Below, in pieces: positions 7,676 through 15,538 of a stretch of DNA of 36,495 nucleotides. The notes under the pieces are model-generated. The model worked only from the letters and a program-made list of their open reading frames with translations, was not told the DNA's origin and ran no database searches. Where the stretch lies: assembly GCA_934632155.1 (NCBI GenBank), contig CAKTXZ010000025.1:1-36495 (forward strand), given 5' to 3'. The position numbers and the translations under genes were made by a program. This DNA comes from an uncultured Clostridia bacterium (GTDB taxonomy: Bacteria; Bacillota; Clostridia; Christensenellales; Aristaeellaceae). How positions within the stretch are numbered: position 1 is the stretch's first letter; every line of letters begins with the position of its first letter.

Positions 7676-8836
7676 TCACTCCCATTCCAGCGGATAGGCG
7701 GAAACGGCGTAATCCAGCTTTTTGGAATTGCTCTTCATGGTGTTGATGATGGTGGTGATGTTGGATTGATCGGTCAGCGGGGTGATGGCGAAATCGTTAT
7801 AATCCTTGCGCGAGGAAATGCGGCAGGGAATGATGCGGAAGGAATTATCCACGATCTGCCCGTCGCGCAGCTTGAAGCGCGTTTGGAAAATAAAGGTGAA
7901 CATATCCGAAGGCTTGTTGTTCCCCGCGAAGGAGCAATTGGCCAGCGAATAAACGATATAGCGCCCCTTATAGCATTCGATAGGGTTGATGCGGTGGCTG
8001 TGATGCCCCAGCACCAGATCGGCGCCGGCGTCAATCGCGGCGCGGCCGAGCATAATCTGGTTGCTCTTGGGCGCATAATCCAGCTCGTCGCCCCAGTGGA
8101 AGGAAACGACGACCAAATCGCAGGATTGCTTCGCGGCGGCAATATCCTGCGCCACGACGTCCCGGAGCTCCTCGGAGGAAATGGGCTGGTTGAGCGTCTG
8201 ATAGGCCAGCATGGCGATCTTAAAGCCCTGCGTTTCGTAAACGCCCATGTGCTCCTTATTGCTCCAGACGACGCCCGCGCTTTCCATGGTTTGAATGGTG
8301 GAGGCGATCCCGTCGTCGCCGAAATCGCCCACGTGGTTGTTTTCCATGGTGACGGCCTCGACGCTGTTTTGGGTCAGCGCTTCGACGTAGCTGGTGGGCG
8401 CGAGGAAGAGGAAGCTGTTATTCTTTTTCTTGGCGGGAATGGTGTAGCTGTCCGCCAGCACGCCCTCGAAATTGGCGATGGTCAGATCGTCAGCGGCGAA
8501 GATATCCCTGACGTTGCGGAAGATGAAGTTGATGTCGTTATCCTGCCGCTGCAGTTCCTTTTCGAAGATTGACGCGCCCTTGTGCTGTACGTTGCGGCCG
8601 ATGGTCACATCGCCCACCGCCGTGATGGTCAGCATAACGCTGCCGTCCGCCTGAACGACGGGCGTCGTAGCGGGCGCGCCGGAGCCGCCGGGCGCGGGCG
8701 TTTCCTGCGGCCGATCGCCGGAGGGCGTCTGAGTGGCCGTGATGTGGTCGAAGGAGATTTCCTCCTCGTCCTCGGCCAGCACGGTCAGGGTAAGCAGCAT
8801 GGCAAGCACCAGCAGCATGGAAGCGATTTTACGCAT
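7676..8836 (-). CDS. CapA-family (PGA_cap) exported metallophosphoesterase-like protein
   Basis: Related to CapA/PgsA of poly-gamma-glutamate capsule systems; many members are stand-alone and of unknown substrate. The start is ATG at 8836, 5 bases from AAGGAGG; the frame is open 13 codons further without a site. Residues 1-20 form a signal peptide (MRKIASMLLVLAMLLTLTVLA), followed by an acidic and proline/threonine linker (to about residue 60). Family motifs follow in order: TAVGDVTIGRN, NFEGVL, MENNHVGDFGDDG, VVVSFHWGDEL and VLGHHSHRINPIE. It is likely secreted or held at the cell surface. No capB or capC partners are nearby, so capsule synthesis is not supported; a cell-wall role is the safer inference. 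Confidence 0.88.
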   Translation of the reverse strand: MRKIASMLLVLAMLLTLTVLAEDEEEISFDHITATQTPSGDRPQETPAPGGSGAPATTPVVQADGSVMLTITAVGDVTIGRNVQHKGASIFEKELQRQDNDINFIFRNVRDIFAADDLTIANFEGVLADSYTIPAKKKNNSFLFLAPTSYVEALTQNSVEAVTMENNHVGDFGDDGIASTIQTMESAGVVWSNKEHMGVYETQGFKIAMLAYQTLNQPISSEELRDVVAQDIAAAKQSCDLVVVSFHWGDELDYAPKSNQIMLGRAAIDAGADLVLGHHSHRINPIECYKGRYIVYSLANCSFAGNNKPSDMFTFIFQTRFKLRDGQIVDNSFRIIPCRISSRKDYNDFAITPLTDQSNITTIINTMKSNSKKLDYAVSAYPLEWE

Positions 8837-8882
8837 GGTTTCCTCCTTGATAAGTAAATGGAAGGGCGGCGACACCGGCGCG

Positions 8883-10052
8883 TCAAAGCGATTGCAGAAA
8901 GTCCGCCATTCGGCCCAGGGCCTCCAGCATTCGGTTCAGATCCGTCGCGTAGCAGCAGCGAATGTGCCCCTGCCCGCTCGTGCCGAAGGCGTCGCCCGGC
9001 ACGCAGACGACCCTCTTTTCCTGCAGCAGGCGCGTGCAGAACGCCTCGCTGCTCAGCCCGGTGCGGGCGATGGAGGGGAAGGCGTAGAACGCGCCCTGCG
9101 GCTCAAAGCATTCCAGCGGCATTTTTCGGAACGCGTCCAGCATCACGCGCCGCCGCCGGTCGTAGCTGCGCCGCATGGTTTCGATGTCCTCGTAGCCGTT
9201 TTCGCGGCCGCGCTTGAGCGCCTGATGACCGGCGACCTGCGCCTGCCGCGGCGCGCACATGATGGCGTACTGGTGAATTTTATTCATTTCATAGAGCAAA
9301 TCGTGCGGCGCGCAGGCATAGCCCAGCCGCCAGCCCGTCATTGCGAAGGCCTTGGAAAAGCCGTTGATGGTCACGGTGCGCTCCTTCATGCCGGGCAGGG
9401 AGGCGAAGGCGGCGCGTTCGCCCGCGTAGATCAATTCGCCGTAAATTTCATCGCTGATGACGAGCAGATCGTGCCGTGCGGCCACCTGCGCGATTTTTTC
9501 CATTTCGGCGCGCGGCATGATGGCGCCCGTGGGATTGTTGGGATAGGGGATCATCAGCGCGCGGGTGCGCGGCGTGACGGCCGCCTCAATCGCCTCGGCC
9601 GTCAGGCGGAAGCAGTCCTCCGCCCGCGTGGCAACGGGAACCGGCGCGCCGCCGGCGAACATTACGCAGGGCGCGTAGCTGACATAGCCGGGATCGGGCA
9701 AAACGACCTCGTCCCCCGGCCGCAGGCATACGCGCAGCGCAAGGTCGATCGCCTCGCTCGCGCCGACGGTCACCATGATTTCCCGCTCTGGATCGTAGGA
9801 TACGCCGAAGCGCTTTTCCAGATACAGCGCGATTTCCCGCCGAAGCGAAAGCAGGCCGAGATTCGGCGTATACTGCGTTTCGCCGTCCAGCAGGCTGTCG
9901 ATCGCCGCGGAGCGGATATGGTAGGGCGTGACAAAATCCGGCTCACCCACGCCCAGAGAAATAGCGTCCTTCATGGTGCCCGCCACGTCGAAGAAGCGGC
10001 GAATGCCGCTGGGCGGGACGGCCGCGACGCGCGGGGAAACAAAGCCGCTCAC
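8883..10052 (-). CDS. Pyridoxal-phosphate aminotransferase, class I/II
   Basis: Fold type I aminotransferase of the aspartate/aromatic/alanine group; exact amino donor unknown. The 389 residues match the family. Cofactor landmarks are the YTPNLGLLSLR substrate loop, PNNPTGA (about 222-228), SDEIYGELIY and the Schiff-base lysine in NGFSKAFAMTGWRLGY; the C-terminal GAFYAFPS motif is also present. It overlaps the Lrp/AsnC gene by 4 bases (GTGA, GTG start at 10052), which implies translational coupling. Lrp-type regulators paired with such an aminotransferase commonly control it in response to an amino acid. The coupling is seen directly; the regulatory relation is inferred. Confidence 0.93.
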   Translation of the reverse strand: MSGFVSPRVAAVPPSGIRRFFDVAGTMKDAISLGVGEPDFVTPYHIRSAAIDSLLDGETQYTPNLGLLSLRREIALYLEKRFGVSYDPEREIMVTVGASEAIDLALRVCLRPGDEVVLPDPGYVSYAPCVMFAGGAPVPVATRAEDCFRLTAEAIEAAVTPRTRALMIPYPNNPTGAIMPRAEMEKIAQVAARHDLLVISDEIYGELIYAGERAAFASLPGMKERTVTINGFSKAFAMTGWRLGYACAPHDLLYEMNKIHQYAIMCAPRQAQVAGHQALKRGRENGYEDIETMRRSYDRRRRVMLDAFRKMPLECFEPQGAFYAFPSIARTGLSSEAFCTRLLQEKRVVCVPGDAFGTSGQGHIRCCYATDLNRMLEALGRMADFLQSL

Positions 10053-10540
10053 GGCGACACCGCCAAGCGCTTGTCCGCGCTTTCGCCGACGAAGACGACG
10101 CCGTCCTGCTTATAGCGCTTGAGGACAAAGCTGGTGGCCGTGCCGGTTACGGTGTCCAGCGGGCTGAGCTTTTCGCTCACAAAGAGCGCCAGCTCCTTGA
10201 GCGTGCGCGCCTCGACCAGCACGAGCAGGTCGTAGCTGCCGCTCATCAGGTAAACGCTTTTGACCTCCTCGAAGCGGTAAATGCGGCCTGCGATGGCGTC
10301 AAAGCCCATATCGCGCTGCGGCGTGACCCTGACCTCGATCATGGCCTCCACGCGCTCACGGTCGGTGCGGTCCCAGTTGATGATGGGGGAATAATGGAGG
10401 ATCACGCGGTCGCGCTCCATTTCGTCGATGGCCTGCGCCACGTCCGTCAGCGCCGCGCCGGTCATCACCGCAATGCGCTCGAGCGGCACGCGGCAGTCCT
10501 CGCAAAGAATCTCCAGAATCTGCGCCTTGAGCGATTGCAT
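10049..10540 (-). CDS. Lrp/AsnC family transcriptional regulator
   Basis: Small DNA-binding protein with an N-terminal helix-turn-helix (about 1-55: ILEILCEDCRVPLERIA, then the recognition helix region LTDVAQAIDEMERD) and a C-terminal RAM ligand-binding/oligomerisation domain (about 65-145; VYLMSGSYDLLVLVEA). The 163 residues fit the family. It starts 3 bases after the pepF stop, and its ribosome site AAGGAGGG lies inside the last codons of pepF, so the two are translated in tandem. It overlaps the following aminotransferase, which is the most likely regulatory partner. The effector amino acid cannot be told from sequence. Confidence 0.93.
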   Translation of the reverse strand: MQSLKAQILEILCEDCRVPLERIAVMTGAALTDVAQAIDEMERDRVILHYSPIINWDRTDRERVEAMIEVRVTPQRDMGFDAIAGRIYRFEEVKSVYLMSGSYDLLVLVEARTLKELALFVSEKLSPLDTVTGTATSFVLKRYKQDGVVFVGESADKRLAVSP

Positions 10541-10543
10541 CGG

Positions 10544-12316
10544 TTACTTTCCCTCCTTGAGCATTTCGTCGGCCAGCGCCACGAATTCGTCGATCTGCTT
10601 TTCGTATACGGCCAGCGAGGAACGCCAGAAATCCACGCTGCGCACGTCGATGCCCACGCTGGCGGCCACATCCGCCACCATGTCCGAGCCGCAGGCGCGC
10701 AGCAGGCTGTTATACTGCGGCACAAAGGCGGCGCCCTTTTCCTCGTAGAGGGCGTACATGCCCGCGCCGAAGAGCTGGCCAAAGGCATAGGGGAAGTTGT
10801 AGAACGCAAGGCCGGGATAATAGTAATGGCTCTTGCACGCCCACATGTAGGGGTGCCGCGCGTCCTTGCTCAGGCCGTCGCCGTAGCTTTCCTCCTGAGC
10901 GGAGAGCATCAGCTCCTTGAGCTCCGCTACCGAAAGCGTGTGCGTCTTGCGCCCTTCGACCACGGCGCTTTCGAACAGGTAACGGCTGTAGATGTCCACG
11001 ATGCACTGCGCGGTTTCCATCAGGCTGCCCTCCAGCAGGGCGAAGCGCTCCGCCTTTCCGGCCTGCCGCATGGCGGCGTTGGCCAGCAGCGTTTCGTTGA
11101 AAATGGACGCCGTTTCGCACAGCGGCATGGGCGCGTCGATCATGGCGAAGGGCAGCCCCGCCATGCAGCGGTTATGCCACGCGTGCCCCAGCTCGTGCGC
11201 CAGCGTGCTTACGTCGGAGAAGGAGCCGGCAAAATTGGTCAGCACGCGGCTCATATCCAGGGCGTGCAGCTCCGCGCAGAAGGCGCCGCCGCTCTTGCCC
11301 TCGCGCGGGAAGAAATCGATCCAGCGATTTTTGAAGGCGTGGCGGATGAACGCGCCCATTTCGGGCGAAAATTTGCTCATTTCGGCAACGAGCTTTTCCT
11401 CGGCCTCCTCGACGGTATAGGCTTTGGGCGTATAACCCTTGGGCGCGATGGGGGCGAACAGGTCGTAGAAGGGCAGGCCGTCCGGATGCCCCAGCAGCTC
11501 GCCCTTCTTGCGAAGATACCTGCGGAAGGCGGGCAGCGACTCCCGGATGGCGGCAAGCATGGCCTCCAGCGTTTCCCTGTCCATGTTGGCGTTGAAGAGC
11601 GTTTGATCCAGCACGGAATTAAAGCGCTGCGCCTCGATCATGGTCAGCGCCTCGCCCTTGACGCCGTTGAGGCATGCGGCCATGGGAATTTCGATCTTGA
11701 GATAGGCGGCCAGCTCGGCCTCGTAGGCGGCCTTCCGCACGGCGGGGTCGGGGTCGTAGGCCTTGCTGCGGATGGCGGAAAGCGGAATGCTCTCGCCCTG
11801 CCAGTCCACGGTAAGGGTTGCGTCCAGCTTGTCGCGCAGGCTGCTGAACGCTTCGCCGCCGCTCAGGCTCATTTTGAGCATCCATTCCTCAATGGCGGGA
11901 TCCATCAGGTGCGCCGCGGCGGCTTTCCGGCGGCGAAGCGCGAAGGCGACGGCCTGAAGCTTCTCGTTTCGGGCGATGAGCGCGTCCAAATCGCCCAGTT
12001 CGCCGATATAGCGCGTGAAGGCGGAGGAAAGCAGGGAGATTTTTACGGAAAACTGCATCAGCTTGTCCATCAGCTGCTGCGCGCGCTCGTTGGTCGCGTC
12101 GGCGGCGAGCGTCAGGCTGGCGAAGCTGCCCAGCGCGGCGGTAATGCGCTGCAAATCCTCCATGGCGTCGGTCATGCCCTCCAGCGCCCCCAGAGCGTCG
12201 CCCTGCAGCAGGCCCTGCGCCTTGGCGGCCAGCTCCTGCGCCCGAGCGAAATCCCGCTCGATCGCCGGGTCGTCAAAATCGTGATAAAGCACGGTCAAAT
12301 CCCATGTGTAATCCAT
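10544..12316 (-). CDS. pepF: Oligoendopeptidase F (M3B zinc metallopeptidase)
   Basis: Cytosolic zinc peptidase that cuts short peptides of roughly 7-17 residues, as in peptide nutrition or signal-peptide turnover. The 590 residues are normal for the family. The zinc motif is HELGHAWHN, with the third ligand glutamate expected in ETASIFNETLL downstream. The N-terminal helical region and the C-terminal YYYPGLAFYNFPYAFGQLF block are typical of M3B. ATG follows AAAGGA by about 10 bases. Only 41 bases separate it from the upstream GntR-family gene and I see no terminator between them, so both may share the promoter at 13070-13098. The aminotransferase and Lrp genes downstream suggest peptide or amino-acid use. 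Confidence 0.96.
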   Translation of the reverse strand: MDYTWDLTVLYHDFDDPAIERDFARAQELAAKAQGLLQGDALGALEGMTDAMEDLQRITAALGSFASLTLAADATNERAQQLMDKLMQFSVKISLLSSAFTRYIGELGDLDALIARNEKLQAVAFALRRRKAAAAHLMDPAIEEWMLKMSLSGGEAFSSLRDKLDATLTVDWQGESIPLSAIRSKAYDPDPAVRKAAYEAELAAYLKIEIPMAACLNGVKGEALTMIEAQRFNSVLDQTLFNANMDRETLEAMLAAIRESLPAFRRYLRKKGELLGHPDGLPFYDLFAPIAPKGYTPKAYTVEEAEEKLVAEMSKFSPEMGAFIRHAFKNRWIDFFPREGKSGGAFCAELHALDMSRVLTNFAGSFSDVSTLAHELGHAWHNRCMAGLPFAMIDAPMPLCETASIFNETLLANAAMRQAGKAERFALLEGSLMETAQCIVDIYSRYLFESAVVEGRKTHTLSVAELKELMLSAQEESYGDGLSKDARHPYMWACKSHYYYPGLAFYNFPYAFGQLFGAGMYALYEEKGAAFVPQYNSLLRACGSDMVADVAASVGIDVRSVDFWRSSLAVYEKQIDEFVALADEMLKEGK

Positions 12317-12357
12317 ATTGGCTCATCCTTTCGGGCGCCCTAACGCCACTTTGATGC

Positions 12358-13029
12358 TTATTGACGCTCCGCGACCGCGCGAAGGCAGGTTTCCTTGCTT
12401 TCCTCCAAATGGTGCTGCGTCAGCGCCTTGAGGCCCTCCAGATCGCGCTGCTCCAGCATTTCCAGCATTTTGTGATGCTCCTGATGCGCGCCGGAGCGCC
12501 GTACGATGGAGGCGATGGTCATGGCGGAGAAGCGCGTGATGTACTCTTCCTGACTATCAATTACGCGCAAAATGCGCATTTTATCGGAAAGATGCTCAAT
12601 GGCGCCGTGGAAGGCGCGGTTCAGCGTCGCCAGCGCCTCCGCGTCTGCGCGCTCCTGCGCCCCGTCCATTTCCCGCAGGATGGCGCGCAGGCTGTCGAGC
12701 GCCTCGTCCGTCACGTTTTGCACAACGGAGGGCAGGATCAGCATCATCATGGCGTTGCGAATGGTAAAAATCTCATCAATATCGTCGATGGTAAAGGCGC
12801 GCACGATGACCCCGCGGTGCAGCACGTATTCGACCAGCCCGTCGCGCTCCAGCTTGCGCAGCGCTTCGCGCAGCGGCGTGCGGCTGATATGCAACTGCTC
12901 GGCGTACACGGTTTCCACCATGCGCGAGCCGGCGGGAATCTGGCCGGTGATGATGGCGTGCTTGAGCTGTTCGTAGGCGATGTCCCGAATAGGACGGCTT
13001 TCGGCGGGTTCGAATGGCTGGTACGGCAT
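12358..13029 (-). CDS. GntR-family transcriptional regulator, FadR/FCD type
   Basis: One-component regulator of 223 residues. The N-terminal winged HTH covers about 12-75 (AYEQLKHAIITGQIPAGSR, then ISRTPLREALRKLERDGLVE and HRGVIVRAF). The C-terminal all-helical FCD effector domain is about 85-215, with metal-type residues in LNRAFHGAIEHLS and HQEHHKMLE. The start is ATG at 13029 (MPYQPFEP), about 11 bases from GGGAGG; the frame is open further upstream but crosses the promoter and operators, so longer forms are artefacts. The promoter carries two palindromes consistent with self-regulation. It heads a co-directional gene string (pepF, lrp, aminotransferase and onward). The ligand is unknown, commonly a carboxylate in this subfamily. 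Confidence 0.93.
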   Translation of the reverse strand: MPYQPFEPAESRPIRDIAYEQLKHAIITGQIPAGSRMVETVYAEQLHISRTPLREALRKLERDGLVEYVLHRGVIVRAFTIDDIDEIFTIRNAMMMLILPSVVQNVTDEALDSLRAILREMDGAQERADAEALATLNRAFHGAIEHLSDKMRILRVIDSQEEYITRFSAMTIASIVRRSGAHQEHHKMLEMLEQRDLEGLKALTQHHLEESKETCLRAVAERQ

Positions 13030-13054
13030 AAGGAATCCCCCCTCCCGGACGATA

Positions 13055-13064
13055 TTGTATACAA
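13055..13064. promoter_or_regulatory. Candidate GntR operator O2, downstream of -10
   Basis: TTGTATACAA is a perfect 10-bp palindrome just after the start site region. Its GTATAC core resembles operators of FadR-type regulators. The assignment to the adjacent regulator is inferred. Confidence 0.6.
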
Positions 13065-13068
13065 AAAT

Positions 13069-13080
13069 GATTGTACAATC
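13069..13080. promoter_or_regulatory. Candidate GntR operator O1, covering the -10 box
   Basis: GATTGTACAATC is a perfect 12-bp palindrome that contains the -10 hexamer TACAAT. A regulator bound here would block RNA polymerase. Its half-site is close to that of the second palindrome 4 bases away. Confidence 0.6.
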
Positions 13081-13098
13081 GAAAAACAATGCTGTCAA
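13070..13098 (-). promoter_or_regulatory. Strong promoter for the GntR-led gene string
   Basis: On the minus strand the -35 TTGACA is perfect, the spacer is 17 bases, and the -10 is TACAAT. The start codon of the regulator is about 40 bases from the -10. The -10 is embedded in a palindromic operator. Confidence 0.85.
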
Positions 13099-13193
13099 GC
13101 GCCGCGCGCGGTTTTTGCAGTTTTGTGCAGGATTTGGCGCCATTTTGGCAGAAATACACAGCTGTCTCGAAATTACGCGAAGGGAGGATGCGC

Positions 13194-13946
13194 ATGAAAG
13201 CATACGGGGGCGCGCTGCGGGCGGCTTGGAGGGGCGTGCTTGGCGCGCTGTATCCGCGCGCGGCCAACTGTCTGGTCTGCGGGCATCCGCGCCTGGCGGA
13301 CGAGCGGGACTGCCTTTGCGACGCGTGCCGGCGGCAGATTGCCGGGAGCCGTGTGCCGCCCGAGGCATGCGAGCGCTGCTTGTCGCCTGTGCGGCGGGGA
13401 AAGCGCTGCGGGATGTGCGCCTCCTACGCCATGCGCTTTATCGATAAGGTTTACGCGCCGTATCGCTATTCCGGCGCGGTGCGGGCGTTGATTCACGCGT
13501 ATAAATTCGACGCCTGCGACGAGGCGCTGCCCCTGCTGGCCGGGGCGATGGCGGATGCGCTCAAGGACAGGCGCTTTGATTGCCTTGTGCCCGTGCCGCT
13601 CCATCCCAGACGGCTGCGTCAGCGCGGCGTAAATCAGGCGCTGCTGCTGGCGGAGGCTTTATCCCGGCGCGTGCATATTCCGGTAATGGAGCTGCTGCGC
13701 CGCGACGTATACCGCGCGCCGCAGAGCCGTACGCCCATTGGCGAGCGCAGACGGAATATTCAGGGCGCGTTTTCCGCGGCGCAGCCGGCGCAGGGGATGC
13801 GTGTGCTGCTCATTGACGACGTGCGCACGACGGGCAGCACGGCGGCCGAGTGCGCGCAGGCGCTTCGGAAGGCGGGCGCGGTTAGCGTCAGTCTTTGCGT
13901 CGCCGCGGTGGTTTACGGCGTAAAGCGCGAAAACAATCAGTCGTAG
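13194..13946 (+). CDS. comF: ComF family amidophosphoribosyltransferase-like protein
   Basis: Member of the ComF/GntX group, linked to DNA uptake and processing in competent bacteria; the biochemical role is not firmly known. An N-terminal zinc finger uses cysteine pairs at about 26/29, 42/45, 59/62 and 72/75. A PRT-type domain follows, with VPVPLHPRRLRQRGVNQ (132-148) and the PRPP-loop-like VLLIDDVRTTGSTAAE (204-219). The start is ATG at 13194, 6 bases from AGGGAGG; the ATG at 13188 abuts the site and is unlikely. Length is 250 residues. It is divergent from the GntR-family gene, with about 160 bases between the two starts, and no clear plus-strand promoter was found. Confidence 0.92.
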   Translation: MKAYGGALRAAWRGVLGALYPRAANCLVCGHPRLADERDCLCDACRRQIAGSRVPPEACERCLSPVRRGKRCGMCASYAMRFIDKVYAPYRYSGAVRALIHAYKFDACDEALPLLAGAMADALKDRRFDCLVPVPLHPRRLRQRGVNQALLLAEALSRRVHIPVMELLRRDVYRAPQSRTPIGERRRNIQGAFSAAQPAQGMRVLLIDDVRTTGSTAAECAQALRKAGAVSVSLCVAAVVYGVKRENNQS

Positions 13947-14123
13947 ATGGACAAATTGGGCTGTTTCCCTGCGGCTAAGGCGCTTCCTTTGATCGATCAA
14001 GCGGCGAATACAGCCGCGCAAAAGCCGCTGGGCCCCGCGAGCCTGAATGCCGGCGGAGCGGTTCGCCGCCGCAATTGCGGGGCTGCCGGTTGGGGCTGCG
14101 TTATTGCCCTTAAATTTCCCCCC

Positions 14124-14164
14124 AAAATGAAAAGAGGGAACCGCCCCGAGCAGGAGCGATTCCC
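14124..14164 (-). terminator. Rho-independent terminator after tldE
   Basis: A stem of nine pairs with one C-A mismatch (GGGAACCGC, 14136-14144, with GCGATTCCC, 14156-14164) is followed on the minus strand by TCTTTTCATTTT. It begins 12 bases past the TldE stop. Confidence 0.75.
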
Positions 14165-14175
14165 CGCAAAGCATT

Positions 14176-15519
14176 TTATTTTCCCGCGACGGCAATTTCG
14201 CCTATGTCCACGGAGGGGCTGCCTGTGGAGGAACCCGGGAAGCACAGGTCGCTGCCGACGGCGCGGATGTTTTTCAGCAGCTGATAAAAATTGCCCGCGA
14301 CCGTGATGCGCTCCACGGCCTGATCCTTTTTGCCGTTTTTCACGGTATAGCCCTCGGCGATGAGGGAAAAATCGCCGCTGATGGCGTTCGCGCCCGCGTG
14401 CAGGCCGGAAACGTTGGTGATGACCAAGCCGTCGCCCATTTCCGCCATCATTTCGTCCAGCGTTTTTTCGCCGGGCTTGAGGTAGAAATTGGTGGGGGAG
14501 ACGCGCACCACGCCGGCATAGCCTGCCTTGGCGGCGTTGCCGGTGGTTTTCACGCCCGCCTTGCGCGCGGTTTTCAGGTTGTGCAGCAGGGTGGTCAGCC
14601 GTCCGTTTTCAATGACGGGCTTAACGCTGGTGGCCACGCCCTCGGCGTCAAAGGCCTTACTGTCCAGCCCGCCGGGCAGCAGCGGATCGTCCATGAGCGT
14701 GACGACGGGGGAGGCGATCATTTCGCCCTCCTTGCCCGCCAGCAGGCTCATCCCCTTTTGCGCGTTCTCGGCGGAGAACACGCCGCTGAACGTATCCAGC
14801 AGATCGGGCATGCACTTGGCGTGGATAATGGCGCGGTAGGCTCCGCTGGGGACGGGCGCGGCGCCGAGCATGAAAATGGCCTGATTCACCGCGTCGTCGA
14901 CCAGCTGCCGGGCGGAAAGTTCGTCAAAGTTCCGCGTCACCTGGAAGCCAAGGCCGGTGGCGACCCGGCCGTTTTCCTTGGCGACGGCGTCGACATACGC
15001 GACGGCCAAATTGTCGTGCGCGGACAGATCCAGCCCGTGCGAATTGACGATGCGGACGCTGCTGGAGGTGGTGGAAAGCATGCACGCGTCCAATTGCTCG
15101 ATGCGCGCGTCCTTTTCCTTCGCCATTTTTTCCAGCGGCAGCAGGAAATCCAGCTTACGCCTTTCGTCCACCGCGTCCAGCGCGGGCTGATAATTGTCAA
15201 CGTGCGGGTAGACGGAATCGCCCTGATAAATCTCCTGAATATCGTCGTCCTCGGTCAGCTCGGCGCTTTCCACAACGGCGTCGACCAGCTGATCGACCGC
15301 CTCCTCGTCCAGCGCCTCCGTGGCGGCGTAGCCCATTTTTCCGTGATACAGCCCGCGCAGGGAAAGGCCGCGCGTGGTGTTGACGGAATAGTTGTTGATT
15401 TCGCCGTGCTCGCAGCGCGCGCGGAAATGATCGCCCTGAGCCAGATAGACCTCCGCCGCCTCGACGCCGGCAGCCTTAGCCCTTTGCAATACAGCCTGAA
15501 TGAATTGATCGATGGTCAT
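14176..15519 (-). CDS. TldD/PmbA family protein, TldE (PmbA)-type subunit
   Basis: Partner subunit of the TldD-TldE metalloprotease, which in Escherichia coli threads and degrades unfolded or modified peptides, for example in microcin B17 maturation. The 447 residues fit the family. It lacks the HExxxH zinc motif carried by its neighbour, as expected for the TldE subunit. Family blocks are visible: SGDFSLIAEGYTVKNGK near the C-terminus, LLHNLKTARKAG, and an N-terminal Y-V-N-T-T-RG region typical of PmbA. Start ATG at 15519 follows AAGGAGG. It lies 19 bases after tldD, and together they would form the heterodimer. The peptide substrate is unknown; no bacteriocin precursor is in the window. Confidence 0.92.
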   Translation of the reverse strand: MTIDQFIQAVLQRAKAAGVEAAEVYLAQGDHFRARCEHGEINNYSVNTTRGLSLRGLYHGKMGYAATEALDEEAVDQLVDAVVESAELTEDDDIQEIYQGDSVYPHVDNYQPALDAVDERRKLDFLLPLEKMAKEKDARIEQLDACMLSTTSSSVRIVNSHGLDLSAHDNLAVAYVDAVAKENGRVATGLGFQVTRNFDELSARQLVDDAVNQAIFMLGAAPVPSGAYRAIIHAKCMPDLLDTFSGVFSAENAQKGMSLLAGKEGEMIASPVVTLMDDPLLPGGLDSKAFDAEGVATSVKPVIENGRLTTLLHNLKTARKAGVKTTGNAAKAGYAGVVRVSPTNFYLKPGEKTLDEMMAEMGDGLVITNVSGLHAGANAISGDFSLIAEGYTVKNGKKDQAVERITVAGNFYQLLKNIRAVGSDLCFPGSSTGSPSVDIGEIAVAGK

Positions 15520-15538
15520 GAGCCCTTCCTCCTTTTCC

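Noticed and set aside
10394..12343. A 649-codon plus-strand frame opposite pepF
   Set aside because: Mirror of the pepF gene, which carries HELGH and all M3B blocks on the minus strand.
12358..13368. Long form of the GntR regulator starting at 13368
   Set aside because: It would translate through the -35, -10 and both operators and through the start of comF. ATG 13029 has a good ribosome site.
13947..14175. A plus-strand frame directly after comF
   Set aside because: No ribosome site or recognisable sequence; it runs over the tldE terminator.
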